Shown here piece after piece: positions 1 through 5,081 of a DNA stretch of 5,802 bases. The DNA lies in contig NZ_JBEPWZ010000184.1 of NCBI RefSeq assembly GCF_041642155.1, forward strand, positions 1 through 5,802, read 5' to 3'. The notes under the pieces were generated by a model. That model was not told the origin of the DNA. It was given only the letters and a program-made list of their open reading frames with translations, and did no database searches. Each line of letters opens with the position of its first letter. Position 1 is the stretch's first letter. This DNA comes from Fodinibius sp041642155. GTDB taxonomy: Bacteria; Bacteroidota; Rhodothermia; Balneolales; Balneolaceae. Made by a program: the position numbers and the translations under genes.

Positions 1-772
1 AGCTTTCTTTATTTTCAACATACCCAAAATGGGTTATATGTCGCCCATACCGCTCCCATGCCTTTTCAAACTCTTCAGGTTTTTCATGCTGGGTATCCCC
101 CGCAAGAATTAAATCGAACGTCAGGTCAATATCGTTCAGGCGGTTGAGCACCCGAAAAAACATGGCCGGGTTACGATCGAACTGCCAGCGCTGGTTCCAG
201 ACAATGACCGGATGCTCATTCGACTCCCGCTGGTCGGGCTGGGCATCAAAGCGCTTTAAATCAAGGCCGGGATACAGGACCATGCTTTTGCCGGCAATCT
301 TGTCAACCGGGTAATAGTACTTGTCGTCGGGATACTGCTCCAAAAATTCAGGCAGCGCCTGCAGAAAATCATTCCGGTGGAAATGCGACGAGAAGATCAG
401 CCGGTCGGCCGAAAGCATGCTCAGGTAATTCAGGTAACAGTACGTCTGGTCCCGCTCCTCCCCCTCCGGCATCGGCTGGGTAAACTGGTTTTCATGCATG
501 TACATAACCTTGGGTATCTCGGCAAACCGGGGATTCGTCAGCGACAGAAACGAAGGCAGGTCCGTCATACTGCTCACCAGCAGCAGATCGATATCCTCTT
601 TCACTTCCCGGGCCATCCCCGCCAGCACAACCGAATTTCCGTGCATGCGCCACTTCCGCCCCTTATAACTCAGATTCACAGGAATCACCTCGTGCCGCGA
701 ATGCTCCCTGAGACCCTTTAAAAAGGCTTTATGAGAACCGCTGTAAAAAGGTTCAACCGCTAAAATGTTCAT
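1..772 (-). CDS. tRNA-queuosine alpha-mannosyltransferase-like glycosyltransferase (DUF3524 + GT4), C-terminus beyond window
   Basis: Reading the minus strand from ATG at 772-770 gives 257 uninterrupted codons running off the window. Residues 1-170 match the DUF3524 N-terminal domain: MNILAVEPFYSGSH at the start, RKWRMHG at 39-45 and MHENQFTQP at 92-100. A GT4-type second half begins with VWNQRWQFDRNP at 191-202 and a LAGD turn at 223-226. This is the family of vertebrate GTDC1/QTMAN, which transfers mannose from GDP-mannose to queuosine at position 34 of tRNA-Asp; bacterial members are annotated by homology. Family members are about 350-400 residues, so roughly a third is missing here. The start is favoured because the family begins immediately with this beta strand. 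No Shine-Dalgarno precedes it. The gene follows mutL on the same strand after 167 bp. Family assignment is confident; donor, acceptor and tRNA specificity are inferred. Confidence 0.85.
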   Translation of the reverse strand, partial: MNILAVEPFYSGSHKAFLKGLREHSRHEVIPVNLSYKGRKWRMHGNSVVLAGMAREVKEDIDLLLVSSMTDLPSFLSLTNPRFAEIPKVMYMHENQFTQPMPEGEERDQTYCYLNYLSMLSADRLIFSSHFHRNDFLQALPEFLEQYPDDKYYYPVDKIAGKSMVLYPGLDLKRFDAQPDQRESNEHPVIVWNQRWQFDRNPAMFFRVLNRLNDIDLTFDLILAGDTQHEKPEEFEKAWERYGRHITHFGYVENKES

Positions 773-784
773 GGAGAATGTTGA

Positions 785-790
785 ATTATA
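785..790 (-). promoter_or_regulatory. TATAAT -10-like box close to the glycosyltransferase start
   Basis: A perfect TATAAT on the minus strand ends 12 bases before the ATG at 772. If used, transcription would start only about five bases before the ATG, giving a nearly leaderless mRNA, which would fit the absent Shine-Dalgarno. No good -35 hexamer lies 16-18 bases upstream and the area is AT-rich, so this may be chance. The rest of the 773-939 gap shows no tRNA, no convincing terminator and no ORF. Confidence 0.22.
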
Positions 791-939
791 GATTTTATAA
801 TAACCGAACAGGTACATTTCCCGGTTCATTTTGGGGAGTGGTCTGTTTCCCGGCCAGCCTGAATGAGCAAAATGACAAGATAATTGATTAAAGCAACAAT
901 CCTATAAACCAATTACTTCAGGGACTAATCATTCCTCCC

Positions 940-2784
940 TCAGCGGAAACGGGATTCGATATCCTCTAACGGAATATACTCGAGCGTCGGTTTGTCCAAC
1001 GGATCTTTATACGGCTCGTCACAGGCAAAAAGCTGGTCCAGCAGGTTCTCCATCTCCATATCCGTTAGTTTCTTCCCTTTTGGAATGGCCGTTTTTGAAG
1101 CAAATGCAATAGCCAGCTTTTTGCGCTCATCCAGCTCAACGTTACCTTCCAGTTCGCGATACTGGTACAACATCGATTTCAGCACGGATTGTTCATCACC
1201 TATATCGATATCGGCCGGCACGCCGCTTATCATGGCCGTGTTGCCGCTCAGCAACTGAACATTAAATCCCATGCGCTGCAGGATAGGATGCAGTTCTTCC
1301 AAGAGTGAAAATTCCGAAGCGGAAAACTCAATATTCTGGGAAAAAAGCAGTTGCTGGGTGCTGGGAATTGCCTCCTCGGTAGCGCTCAACGCCTTCTCAT
1401 AGACGATACGCTTGTGGGCCGCATGCTGGTCAATCATACAGAACCCCGAACGCGTCTGGGTCAGAATATACCGGTCATGCAGCTGCCAGAACCCTCGCTC
1501 ACGCATGCGGTCGGGTTGCTCGCTGCCCTCCTCACTCTTCCCGGGGGAGGGATCGGCTTGTTCTCCAAAATCATACAACTGCCGGGAATAATCTTTATTT
1601 CGCTGTGGTGATGGCGACCGGTCGGAATTGATGCGCGAGGGAAACTTCACGGGGCCGCTTTCCCGGCTCCGCTTCTGAGTGGGTCCCCCGAAACTAATAT
1701 CAGAGGCGAACCCTCCCGAAGAACGTGTTGGCGGGGAATGTTCGCTGTGTTCCGGCACCTCCGGCACCAGGAACTGCTCGTTCAGTGCTTTTTTTGCCAC
1801 CGACTTTGTCAGCTTTATCACGCTGCGCTCATCTTCAAACTTGACCTCCTCCTTGGCCGGGTGTACATTGACATCCACCTGGGCGGGATCAACACTCAGG
1901 AAAATGGCATAGAACGGGTACTCCTTCTCGCCGGTCCACCGGTCGTAGATCTTTAAAATTACATGCGTCAGGTAGCGATGCTGAAACGGGCGTCCATTGA
2001 CAAACAGAAACTGTTCACCGCGGCTTTTTTTCGTCAGTTTCGGGTCCGCCAGAACCCCGCGGACCGTCAGGTAGCTCGTCTCCTCCTCAAACTGAATAAG
2101 ACTGGCCTTGTAGCTTTTGCCGAACATCTCGGCGATGCGCTCTTTCAGCGGCTGCTTTTTCGGCAGGTCGTAAATCGTATCCGTATCCGCAATAAGCTCA
2201 AACCCCAGCTCCGGATTCGCCAGGGCCGCCTGCTGAACCGTTCTGAGGATATGCCGGAATTCGGTGGCATCCGTCTTTAAAAACTGACGGCGGGCCCGCA
2301 CGTTATAGAAGAGGTTGCGTATGGCTACCGAGGTGCCGCCATCCACCGCAGCCGGTTCGAAAGACTTCTCCTCGCCGCCCCAGATCTCGTATTTGTATCC
2401 GATATCATCACCGGGACGCCTGGTCTTTAGGGTCACCTGCGCTACGGATGCGATGGACGCCATGGCTTCGCCGCGAAATCCCAGGGTACGCACGCGAAAG
2501 AGGTCATCCACATCCTGTATCTTGGAGGTGGCATGCTGCTCAAAACAGAGCCTGAGGTCTTCCTTCCCCATGCCGCAGCCGTTGTCCACCACCTGGATGA
2601 GCGTCCGACCCGCATTTTGAATAACAATTTTCAGTTGATCGGCCCCGGCGTCGATGGCGTTATCCAGCAGTTCTTTAACCACCGAACTGGGTCGCTGGAT
2701 AACTTCACCGGCAGCAATTTTATTGGAAATTTCGGGAGGCAGTGGATGTATAATGGAATGTTGAGAATCCGTTTCCTGGGTCAA
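940..2784 (-). CDS. mutL: DNA mismatch repair protein MutL, endonuclease motifs degenerate
   Basis: MutL couples mismatch recognition by MutS to strand nicking and excision. The 614-residue product matches E. coli MutL (615) in length. The N-terminal GHKL ATPase is intact: E38 and N42 in ELLDNAIDAGA, DNGCGM at 67-72, RTLGFRGEA at 99-107, GGTSVAIRNLFYNV at 149-162, FVNGRPF at 261-267 and DVNVHPAKEEVKF at 304-316. A Ser/Pro/charged linker spans about 340-425, followed by the dimerisation domain with a beta-clamp-like QQLLFS at 477-482. The endonuclease motifs are altered: DQHAAHK at 452-458 has Lys for Glu, the ACx motif is ASK at 562-564, and CPHGRP is DPLDKP at 594-599. It probably does not nick DNA itself. 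The start is TTG: a stop lies six codons upstream, and the next Met (72) would remove the first ATPase motif. No Shine-Dalgarno is visible. Confidence 0.97.
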   Translation of the reverse strand: MTQETDSQHSIIHPLPPEISNKIAAGEVIQRPSSVVKELLDNAIDAGADQLKIVIQNAGRTLIQVVDNGCGMGKEDLRLCFEQHATSKIQDVDDLFRVRTLGFRGEAMASIASVAQVTLKTRRPGDDIGYKYEIWGGEEKSFEPAAVDGGTSVAIRNLFYNVRARRQFLKTDATEFRHILRTVQQAALANPELGFELIADTDTIYDLPKKQPLKERIAEMFGKSYKASLIQFEEETSYLTVRGVLADPKLTKKSRGEQFLFVNGRPFQHRYLTHVILKIYDRWTGEKEYPFYAIFLSVDPAQVDVNVHPAKEEVKFEDERSVIKLTKSVAKKALNEQFLVPEVPEHSEHSPPTRSSGGFASDISFGGPTQKRSRESGPVKFPSRINSDRSPSPQRNKDYSRQLYDFGEQADPSPGKSEEGSEQPDRMRERGFWQLHDRYILTQTRSGFCMIDQHAAHKRIVYEKALSATEEAIPSTQQLLFSQNIEFSASEFSLLEELHPILQRMGFNVQLLSGNTAMISGVPADIDIGDEQSVLKSMLYQYRELEGNVELDERKKLAIAFASKTAIPKGKKLTDMEMENLLDQLFACDEPYKDPLDKPTLEYIPLEDIESRFR

Positions 2785-2883
2785 TGTACGCGCTGTGTTT
2801 CAGGTTTGACATTAGTTCTCAAGACAGCGTAGGGATCGCTAATCCTGGTCGAAGAGCGGTAAAGATAAACAGGGAAAGATAAG

Positions 2884-3084
2884 TTACAACAGATACATGA
2901 TATAGAGTACCAGTGACAACCCCAGGGCATAGAGCATAACCGAACGCCCCTGGTGATATTTCTTGTGCTTGCGTTCAATCCTTAGTCGCTCTCTTCGGCT
3001 TTTCTCCTTTTCAGGATCATGGTGACGAAATTGATAATTAAATTTCCTGGGCTTGGGGCGGTGCCCGAACATTGGCTTAATCAT
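2884..3084 (-). CDS. small basic tail-anchored membrane protein, function unknown
   Basis: This is a 66-residue protein of unknown function. Residues 1-47 are very basic and charged, with FGHRPKPRKFNYQFR at 6-20, a DPEKEK turn at 23-28 and an Arg/Lys/Glu-rich stretch to 47 that could be helical. Residues 49-66 are one hydrophobic segment ending at the C-terminus (MLYALGLSLVLYIMYLL), so it should be anchored by its tail with the basic domain in the cytoplasm. Evidence that it is real: a near-ideal AAAGGAGG five bases before the ATG, protein-like composition and a position directly upstream of mutL (99-bp gap, same strand). From memory, similar short FGxRPKxRxFNYQxR(Y/H)xDP proteins occur in Bacteroidota-related genomes, but I cannot verify this here. 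No catalytic motif is visible. A role at the membrane or with nucleic acid is speculation. Confidence 0.8.
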   Translation of the reverse strand: MIKPMFGHRPKPRKFNYQFRHHDPEKEKSRRERLRIERKHKKYHQGRSVMLYALGLSLVLYIMYLL

Positions 3085-3089
3085 GACGG

Positions 3090-3097
3090 CCTCCTTT
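3090..3097 (-). promoter_or_regulatory. Shine-Dalgarno AAAGGAGG of the small membrane protein
   Basis: The minus strand reads AAAGGAGG, then five bases, then ATG at 3084. It fixes the start of the 66-residue protein. It stands out because mutL, icd, the glycosyltransferase and the lipoprotein in this window all lack such a site. Confidence 0.8.
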
Positions 3098-3140
3098 CAA
3101 GTTGGCATATGGGTATAGACGTTTTCCACTGAACGTTAAT

Positions 3141-3146
3141 AATATA
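3141..3146 (-). promoter_or_regulatory. possible -10 box (TATATT) for the small membrane protein
   Basis: The minus strand reads TATATT about 57 bases before the ATG at 3084, inside an AT-rich stretch, which would give a leader of roughly 50 bases containing the Shine-Dalgarno. The -35 region (TGCATT at 17-bp spacing) is poor, so this is a weak call resting on position and composition. Confidence 0.3.
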
Positions 3147-3190
3147 ACCAGAAAATTTGTGAAAATGCAGCAGTTCCATTTTCTTTCTTT

Positions 3191-3194
3191 TCAG
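3191..3194. repeat. left copy of putative target-site duplication (TCAG)
   Basis: TCAG directly abuts the left terminal inverted repeat and is repeated directly after the right one at 3418-3421. The match extends to eight bases (TCAGCCTG, 3191-3198 and 3418-3425), because the element begins CCTG and the right flank also continues CCTG. Confidence 0.5.
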
Positions 3195-3211
3195 CCTGGA
3201 TTATTCACAAA

Positions 3212-3314
3212 GAAATTTGCTTATGGGCAAGGCGGAATGGAAATGGAGGCGGAGAGGTACCGTTTGTACCTTGAGCATCCATTTCCATTCCAACGCAGCA
3301 CAGGAGCAAATTTC
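3212..3314. repeat. long imperfect hairpin centred at 3263
   Basis: Three nested perfect stems share one centre. GAAATTTGCT (3212-3221) pairs with 3305-3314 over ten bases. GGAATGGAAATGGA (3234-3247) pairs with 3278-3291 over fourteen. AGGTAC (3255-3260) pairs with 3266-3271 over six, closing a five-base loop CGTTT. The interruptions are nearly symmetric (12 against 13 bases, and 7 against 6). In total 30 Watson-Crick pairs span 103 bases. It lies wholly inside the MITE-like element and could fold in single-stranded DNA or in RNA of either strand. There is no T-tract, so it is not an ordinary terminator. Confidence 0.85.
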
Positions 3315-3396
3315 GCAGCCATCATTTAATAGTTTAAAAAAAGACCTTATTGGATACTATGGCTTTAACAAATAATAGGATAACGATTGATTCCAT

Positions 3397-3412
3397 ATTA
3401 TTCATGAATAAT
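3397..3412. repeat. 16-bp perfect palindrome ATTATTCATGAATAAT
   Basis: The half-site ATTATTCA is followed directly by its reverse complement. It overlaps the right terminal inverted repeat of the MITE-like element, so it may be part of a transposase recognition end. It could also serve as a dimeric regulator site about 80 bp before icd. The left end lacks the palindrome because it diverges after ATTATTCA. Confidence 0.7.
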
Positions 3413-3417
3413 CCAGG

Positions 3418-3421
3418 TCAG
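3418..3421. repeat. right copy of putative target-site duplication (TCAG)
   Basis: This TCAG follows the right terminal repeat immediately and matches 3191-3194. Removing the element and one copy restores a continuous pyrimidine-rich sequence, TTTCTTTTCAG followed by CCTGTGCACC. Confidence 0.5.
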
Positions 3422-3447
3422 CCTGTGCACCTGCTCTTTTTTTTTGG

Positions 3448-3453
3448 TATACT
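3448..3453 (+). promoter_or_regulatory. possible -10 box (TATACT) of icd
   Basis: TATACT lies 39 bases before the icd ATG, directly after a run of nine T (3437-3445), and would give a leader of roughly 30 bases. No recognisable -35 hexamer sits 17 bases upstream, and the Bacteroidota TAnnTTTG element is not matched. The call rests on position and the T-tract and is weak. If correct, the icd core promoter lies just outside the MITE-like element. Confidence 0.35.
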
Positions 3454-3492
3454 TATAGGCAAATAAAATATCAAATATATTGCTGAACACAC

Positions 3493-4740
3493 ATGAGTTA
3501 CGAGAAAATTACTGCTCCCGAAACGGGCACAAAAGTTGAAAAAAAATCCGACGGTTCCCTAAAAGTCGGTGATAATCCCATTATCCCATTCATAGAGGGC
3601 GATGGCATTGGCATCGATATCACCCCCACAATGCGCCATGTCCTGGACAGCGCTGTTGAAAAAGCGTACGGGGGACAGAAAAAAATTGAATGGTTTGAAA
3701 TTTATGCCGGTGAAAAAGCCCTCAAATTTTACGGCGATGATCACTGGCTGCCCGAAGATACGCTCAAGGCGATTGAAGAGTATAAAATCGCTATCAAGGG
3801 ACCGCTGACGACTCCGGTGGGCGGGGGTATTCGTTCGCTGAACGTTGCAATACGACAGAAACTGGACCTCTTTGCTTGCGTCCGACCGGTTAAATATTAC
3901 AAGGGCACGCCCAGTCCCGTAAAGCATCCCGAAAAAACCGATATGGTCATCTTCCGGGAAAATACCGAAGATATCTATGCCGGTATCGAGTACCAGACAG
4001 GCACTGAAGAAAACGAAAGGCTTAAAAACTTTTTAATCGACGAACTGGGGGTCGACCAGATCCGCTTTCCCGACACCACTTCGTTGGGTATTAAGCCCAT
4101 TTCCACAGAGGGGACCAAACGCCTCGTCCGCTCTGCCATCGACTATGCCCTGGAGACCGGCCGCGACAGCGTTACGTTGGTTCACAAGGGCAATATCATG
4201 AAGTTCACCGAAGGCAGCTTCAAGGAGTGGGGCTACGAAGTAGCGCGCGAGGAATATGATGCGGAAGTCATTGGCGAAGGACCCTGGTGCAAGCTGCCAA
4301 ACGGGCTGGTCGTCAAAGATGTCATTGCCGACGCCTTCCTGCAGCAGATTTTAACCCGTCCCGACGAGTATGACGTCATCGCTACGATGAATCTCAACGG
4401 CGACTACATTTCGGATGCGCTCGCTGCCTGCGTAGGCGGGATCGGTATCGCTCCGGGGGCCAACATCAACTATAATACCGGCCTGGCTGTCTTTGAAGCG
4501 ACCCACGGAACCGCACCCAAGTACACGGGACAAGATAAGGTAAATCCGGGATCGCTTATCCTTTCCGGCGTGATTATGCTGCGTTACATGGGCTGGAACG
4601 AAGCTGCGGATCTCATAGAGAAAGGTATCGAGGCTTCCATCAGCCAGAAGCAGGTAACCTACGATTTCGAACGCCTGATGGAAGGAGCTACGCTCTTGAA
4701 ATGCTCTGAATTCGGCGATAAAATTGTTGAGAATATGTAG
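3493..4740 (+). CDS. icd: isocitrate dehydrogenase, NADP-dependent
   Basis: Icd oxidatively decarboxylates isocitrate to 2-oxoglutarate in the cytosolic TCA cycle, yielding NADPH. The 415-residue product is colinear with E. coli Icd (416). Isocitrate-binding residues are present: S115 and N117 in GGGIRSLNVAIRQ, R121, R131, R155, Y162 and K232. The metal-binding aspartates are D280, D304 and D308. NADP-specificity positions are kept: K343-Y344 in APKYTGQDK, and Y390 and R394 in TYDFER. S115 is equivalent to the serine phosphorylated by AceK in enterobacteria; no AceK is in the window, so such control is unproven. The ATG is fixed by an in-frame stop two codons upstream (TGA at 3484). No Shine-Dalgarno is visible. 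The gene ends in tandem stops (TAG TAA), is monocistronic and has a strong terminator. Nothing in it looks damaged. Confidence 0.98.
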   Translation: MSYEKITAPETGTKVEKKSDGSLKVGDNPIIPFIEGDGIGIDITPTMRHVLDSAVEKAYGGQKKIEWFEIYAGEKALKFYGDDHWLPEDTLKAIEEYKIAIKGPLTTPVGGGIRSLNVAIRQKLDLFACVRPVKYYKGTPSPVKHPEKTDMVIFRENTEDIYAGIEYQTGTEENERLKNFLIDELGVDQIRFPDTTSLGIKPISTEGTKRLVRSAIDYALETGRDSVTLVHKGNIMKFTEGSFKEWGYEVAREEYDAEVIGEGPWCKLPNGLVVKDVIADAFLQQILTRPDEYDVIATMNLNGDYISDALAACVGGIGIAPGANINYNTGLAVFEATHGTAPKYTGQDKVNPGSLILSGVIMLRYMGWNEAADLIEKGIEASISQKQVTYDFERLMEGATLLKCSEFGDKIVENM

Positions 4741-5051
4741 TAACTGTTCCCGTGGCAAGAGCCATCGGGGTGTTATTAGCAGTTCTGATATATAAATATA
4801 TATCCCTATTCTGAGCTTTCGCTCTTTAGAACCCGCAAAATTTAAAATTTTGCGGGTTTCTTTTTTTAAAACACCATGGTCCGCCGGATTAACGTTTCCG
4901 AAGGATTGGGATGGGAGGACGATGTATAGCGTTTACCGGCTTTTCCGGAATTTCGGGGTCTTGCGACGCCGGGGGAAGGTGTCAAGTAGGCCGCTGAGCA
5001 GTTTCGCAACAATCATTCCCGGAATTCCGGGTGAAAAAGGAGCCGTGTGGA
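4741..5051. other. convergent intergenic region between icd and the lipoprotein gene
   Basis: Just after icd, CCCGTGGC (4749-4756) and GCCATCGGG (4761-4769) form a short bulged hairpin bracketed by AACTG/CAGTT (4742-4746, 4780-4784). It has no T-tract and could be a 3' mRNA end structure. The icd terminator follows. The stretch 4868-5033 is GC-richer and holds two near-identical 14-mers (4944-4957 and 5018-5031, 12 of 14 matching), the second a perfect palindrome. A 27-codon minus-strand frame (5016 to 4933) has a basic end but no ribosome site or recognisable family. I found no supported gene here. Confidence 0.6.
4830..4867 (+). terminator. intrinsic terminator of icd
   Basis: AACCCGCAAAAT (4830-4841) pairs with ATTTTGCGGGTT (4847-4858) in a perfect 12-bp stem around the five-base loop TTAAA, followed by a T-rich tail (TTCTTTTTTT to 4867). 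It sits 90 bases after the icd stop. The minus strand lacks an equivalent T-run, so it serves icd rather than the converging gene. Confidence 0.93.
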
Positions 5052-5081
5052 CTAAAATTCCTGAAATGCCCCGGACTCCTT
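5034..5081 (-). terminator. terminator-like hairpin spanning the stop codon of the lipoprotein gene
   Basis: On the minus strand AAGGAG-T-CCG (5081-5072) pairs with CGGCTCCTT (5045-5037): nine pairs with one bulged T, then a run of T continuing to 5034. The upstream arm lies inside the coding end and the TAG stop (5054-5052) falls in the roughly 26-base loop. The long loop makes it weaker than the icd terminator, but arm and T-run placement fit an intrinsic terminator. Confidence 0.5.

Larger units (their letters stand above)
3195..3417. mobile_element. MITE-like non-autonomous element with 13-bp perfect terminal inverted repeats
   Basis: The left end CCTGGATTATTCA (3195-3207) is the exact reverse complement of the right end TGAATAATCCAGG (3405-3417), and TCAG directly flanks both sides. 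The 223-bp interior has no convincing ORF but contains a long imperfect hairpin (3212-3314) and a 16-bp palindrome overlapping the right end. This is what a miniature inverted-repeat element mobilised in trans would look like. Termini starting CC and a duplication of 4-5 bp are features of the IS1380 family, so a relative of that family is the first suspect as mobiliser; that link is inference from the ends only. Alternatives are a solo regulatory inverted repeat, or a TSD of eight bases with the element at 3199-3417. Copy number cannot be judged from one window. Confidence 0.6.
3085..3492. other. divergent intergenic region occupied largely by a MITE-like element
   Basis: These 408 bases separate the minus-strand small membrane protein from plus-strand icd. 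They hold the Shine-Dalgarno and possible promoter of the former (3085-3190), a 223-bp inverted-repeat element (3195-3417), and a T-tract with a TATACT box before icd (3437-3453). A plus-strand reading frame at 3102-3329 runs through the element's hairpin, and I do not consider it a gene. No tRNA or riboswitch was recognised. Confidence 0.7.

Noticed and set aside
377..721. 114-codon plus-strand frame antisense to the glycosyltransferase
   Set aside because: His/Arg/Gln-rich mirror of the DUF3524 coding sequence, with no ribosome site.
920..940. TCCCT/AGGGA hairpin after mutL as a terminator
   Set aside because: Only five pairs, an eleven-base loop and no T-tract on the minus strand.
2781..2978. 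65-codon minus-strand frame between the small protein and mutL
   Set aside because: It overlaps the better supported 66-residue gene in another frame, lacks a ribosome site and has an erratic composition.
3102..3329. 75-codon plus-strand frame upstream of icd
   Set aside because: It crosses the left boundary and hairpin of the MITE-like element, has no ribosome site and shows no recognisable motif; its composition follows the inverted repeat.
3414..3445. CAGGT/ACCTG followed by nine T as a terminator before icd
   Set aside because: The stem is only five pairs with a ten-base loop, and there is no upstream plus-strand gene to terminate; the T-run is better read as part of the icd promoter region.
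4351..4758. 135-codon frame antisense to icd
   Set aside because: It is fully complementary to a highly conserved part of icd and shows no family features; expected shadow of a GC-biased coding strand.
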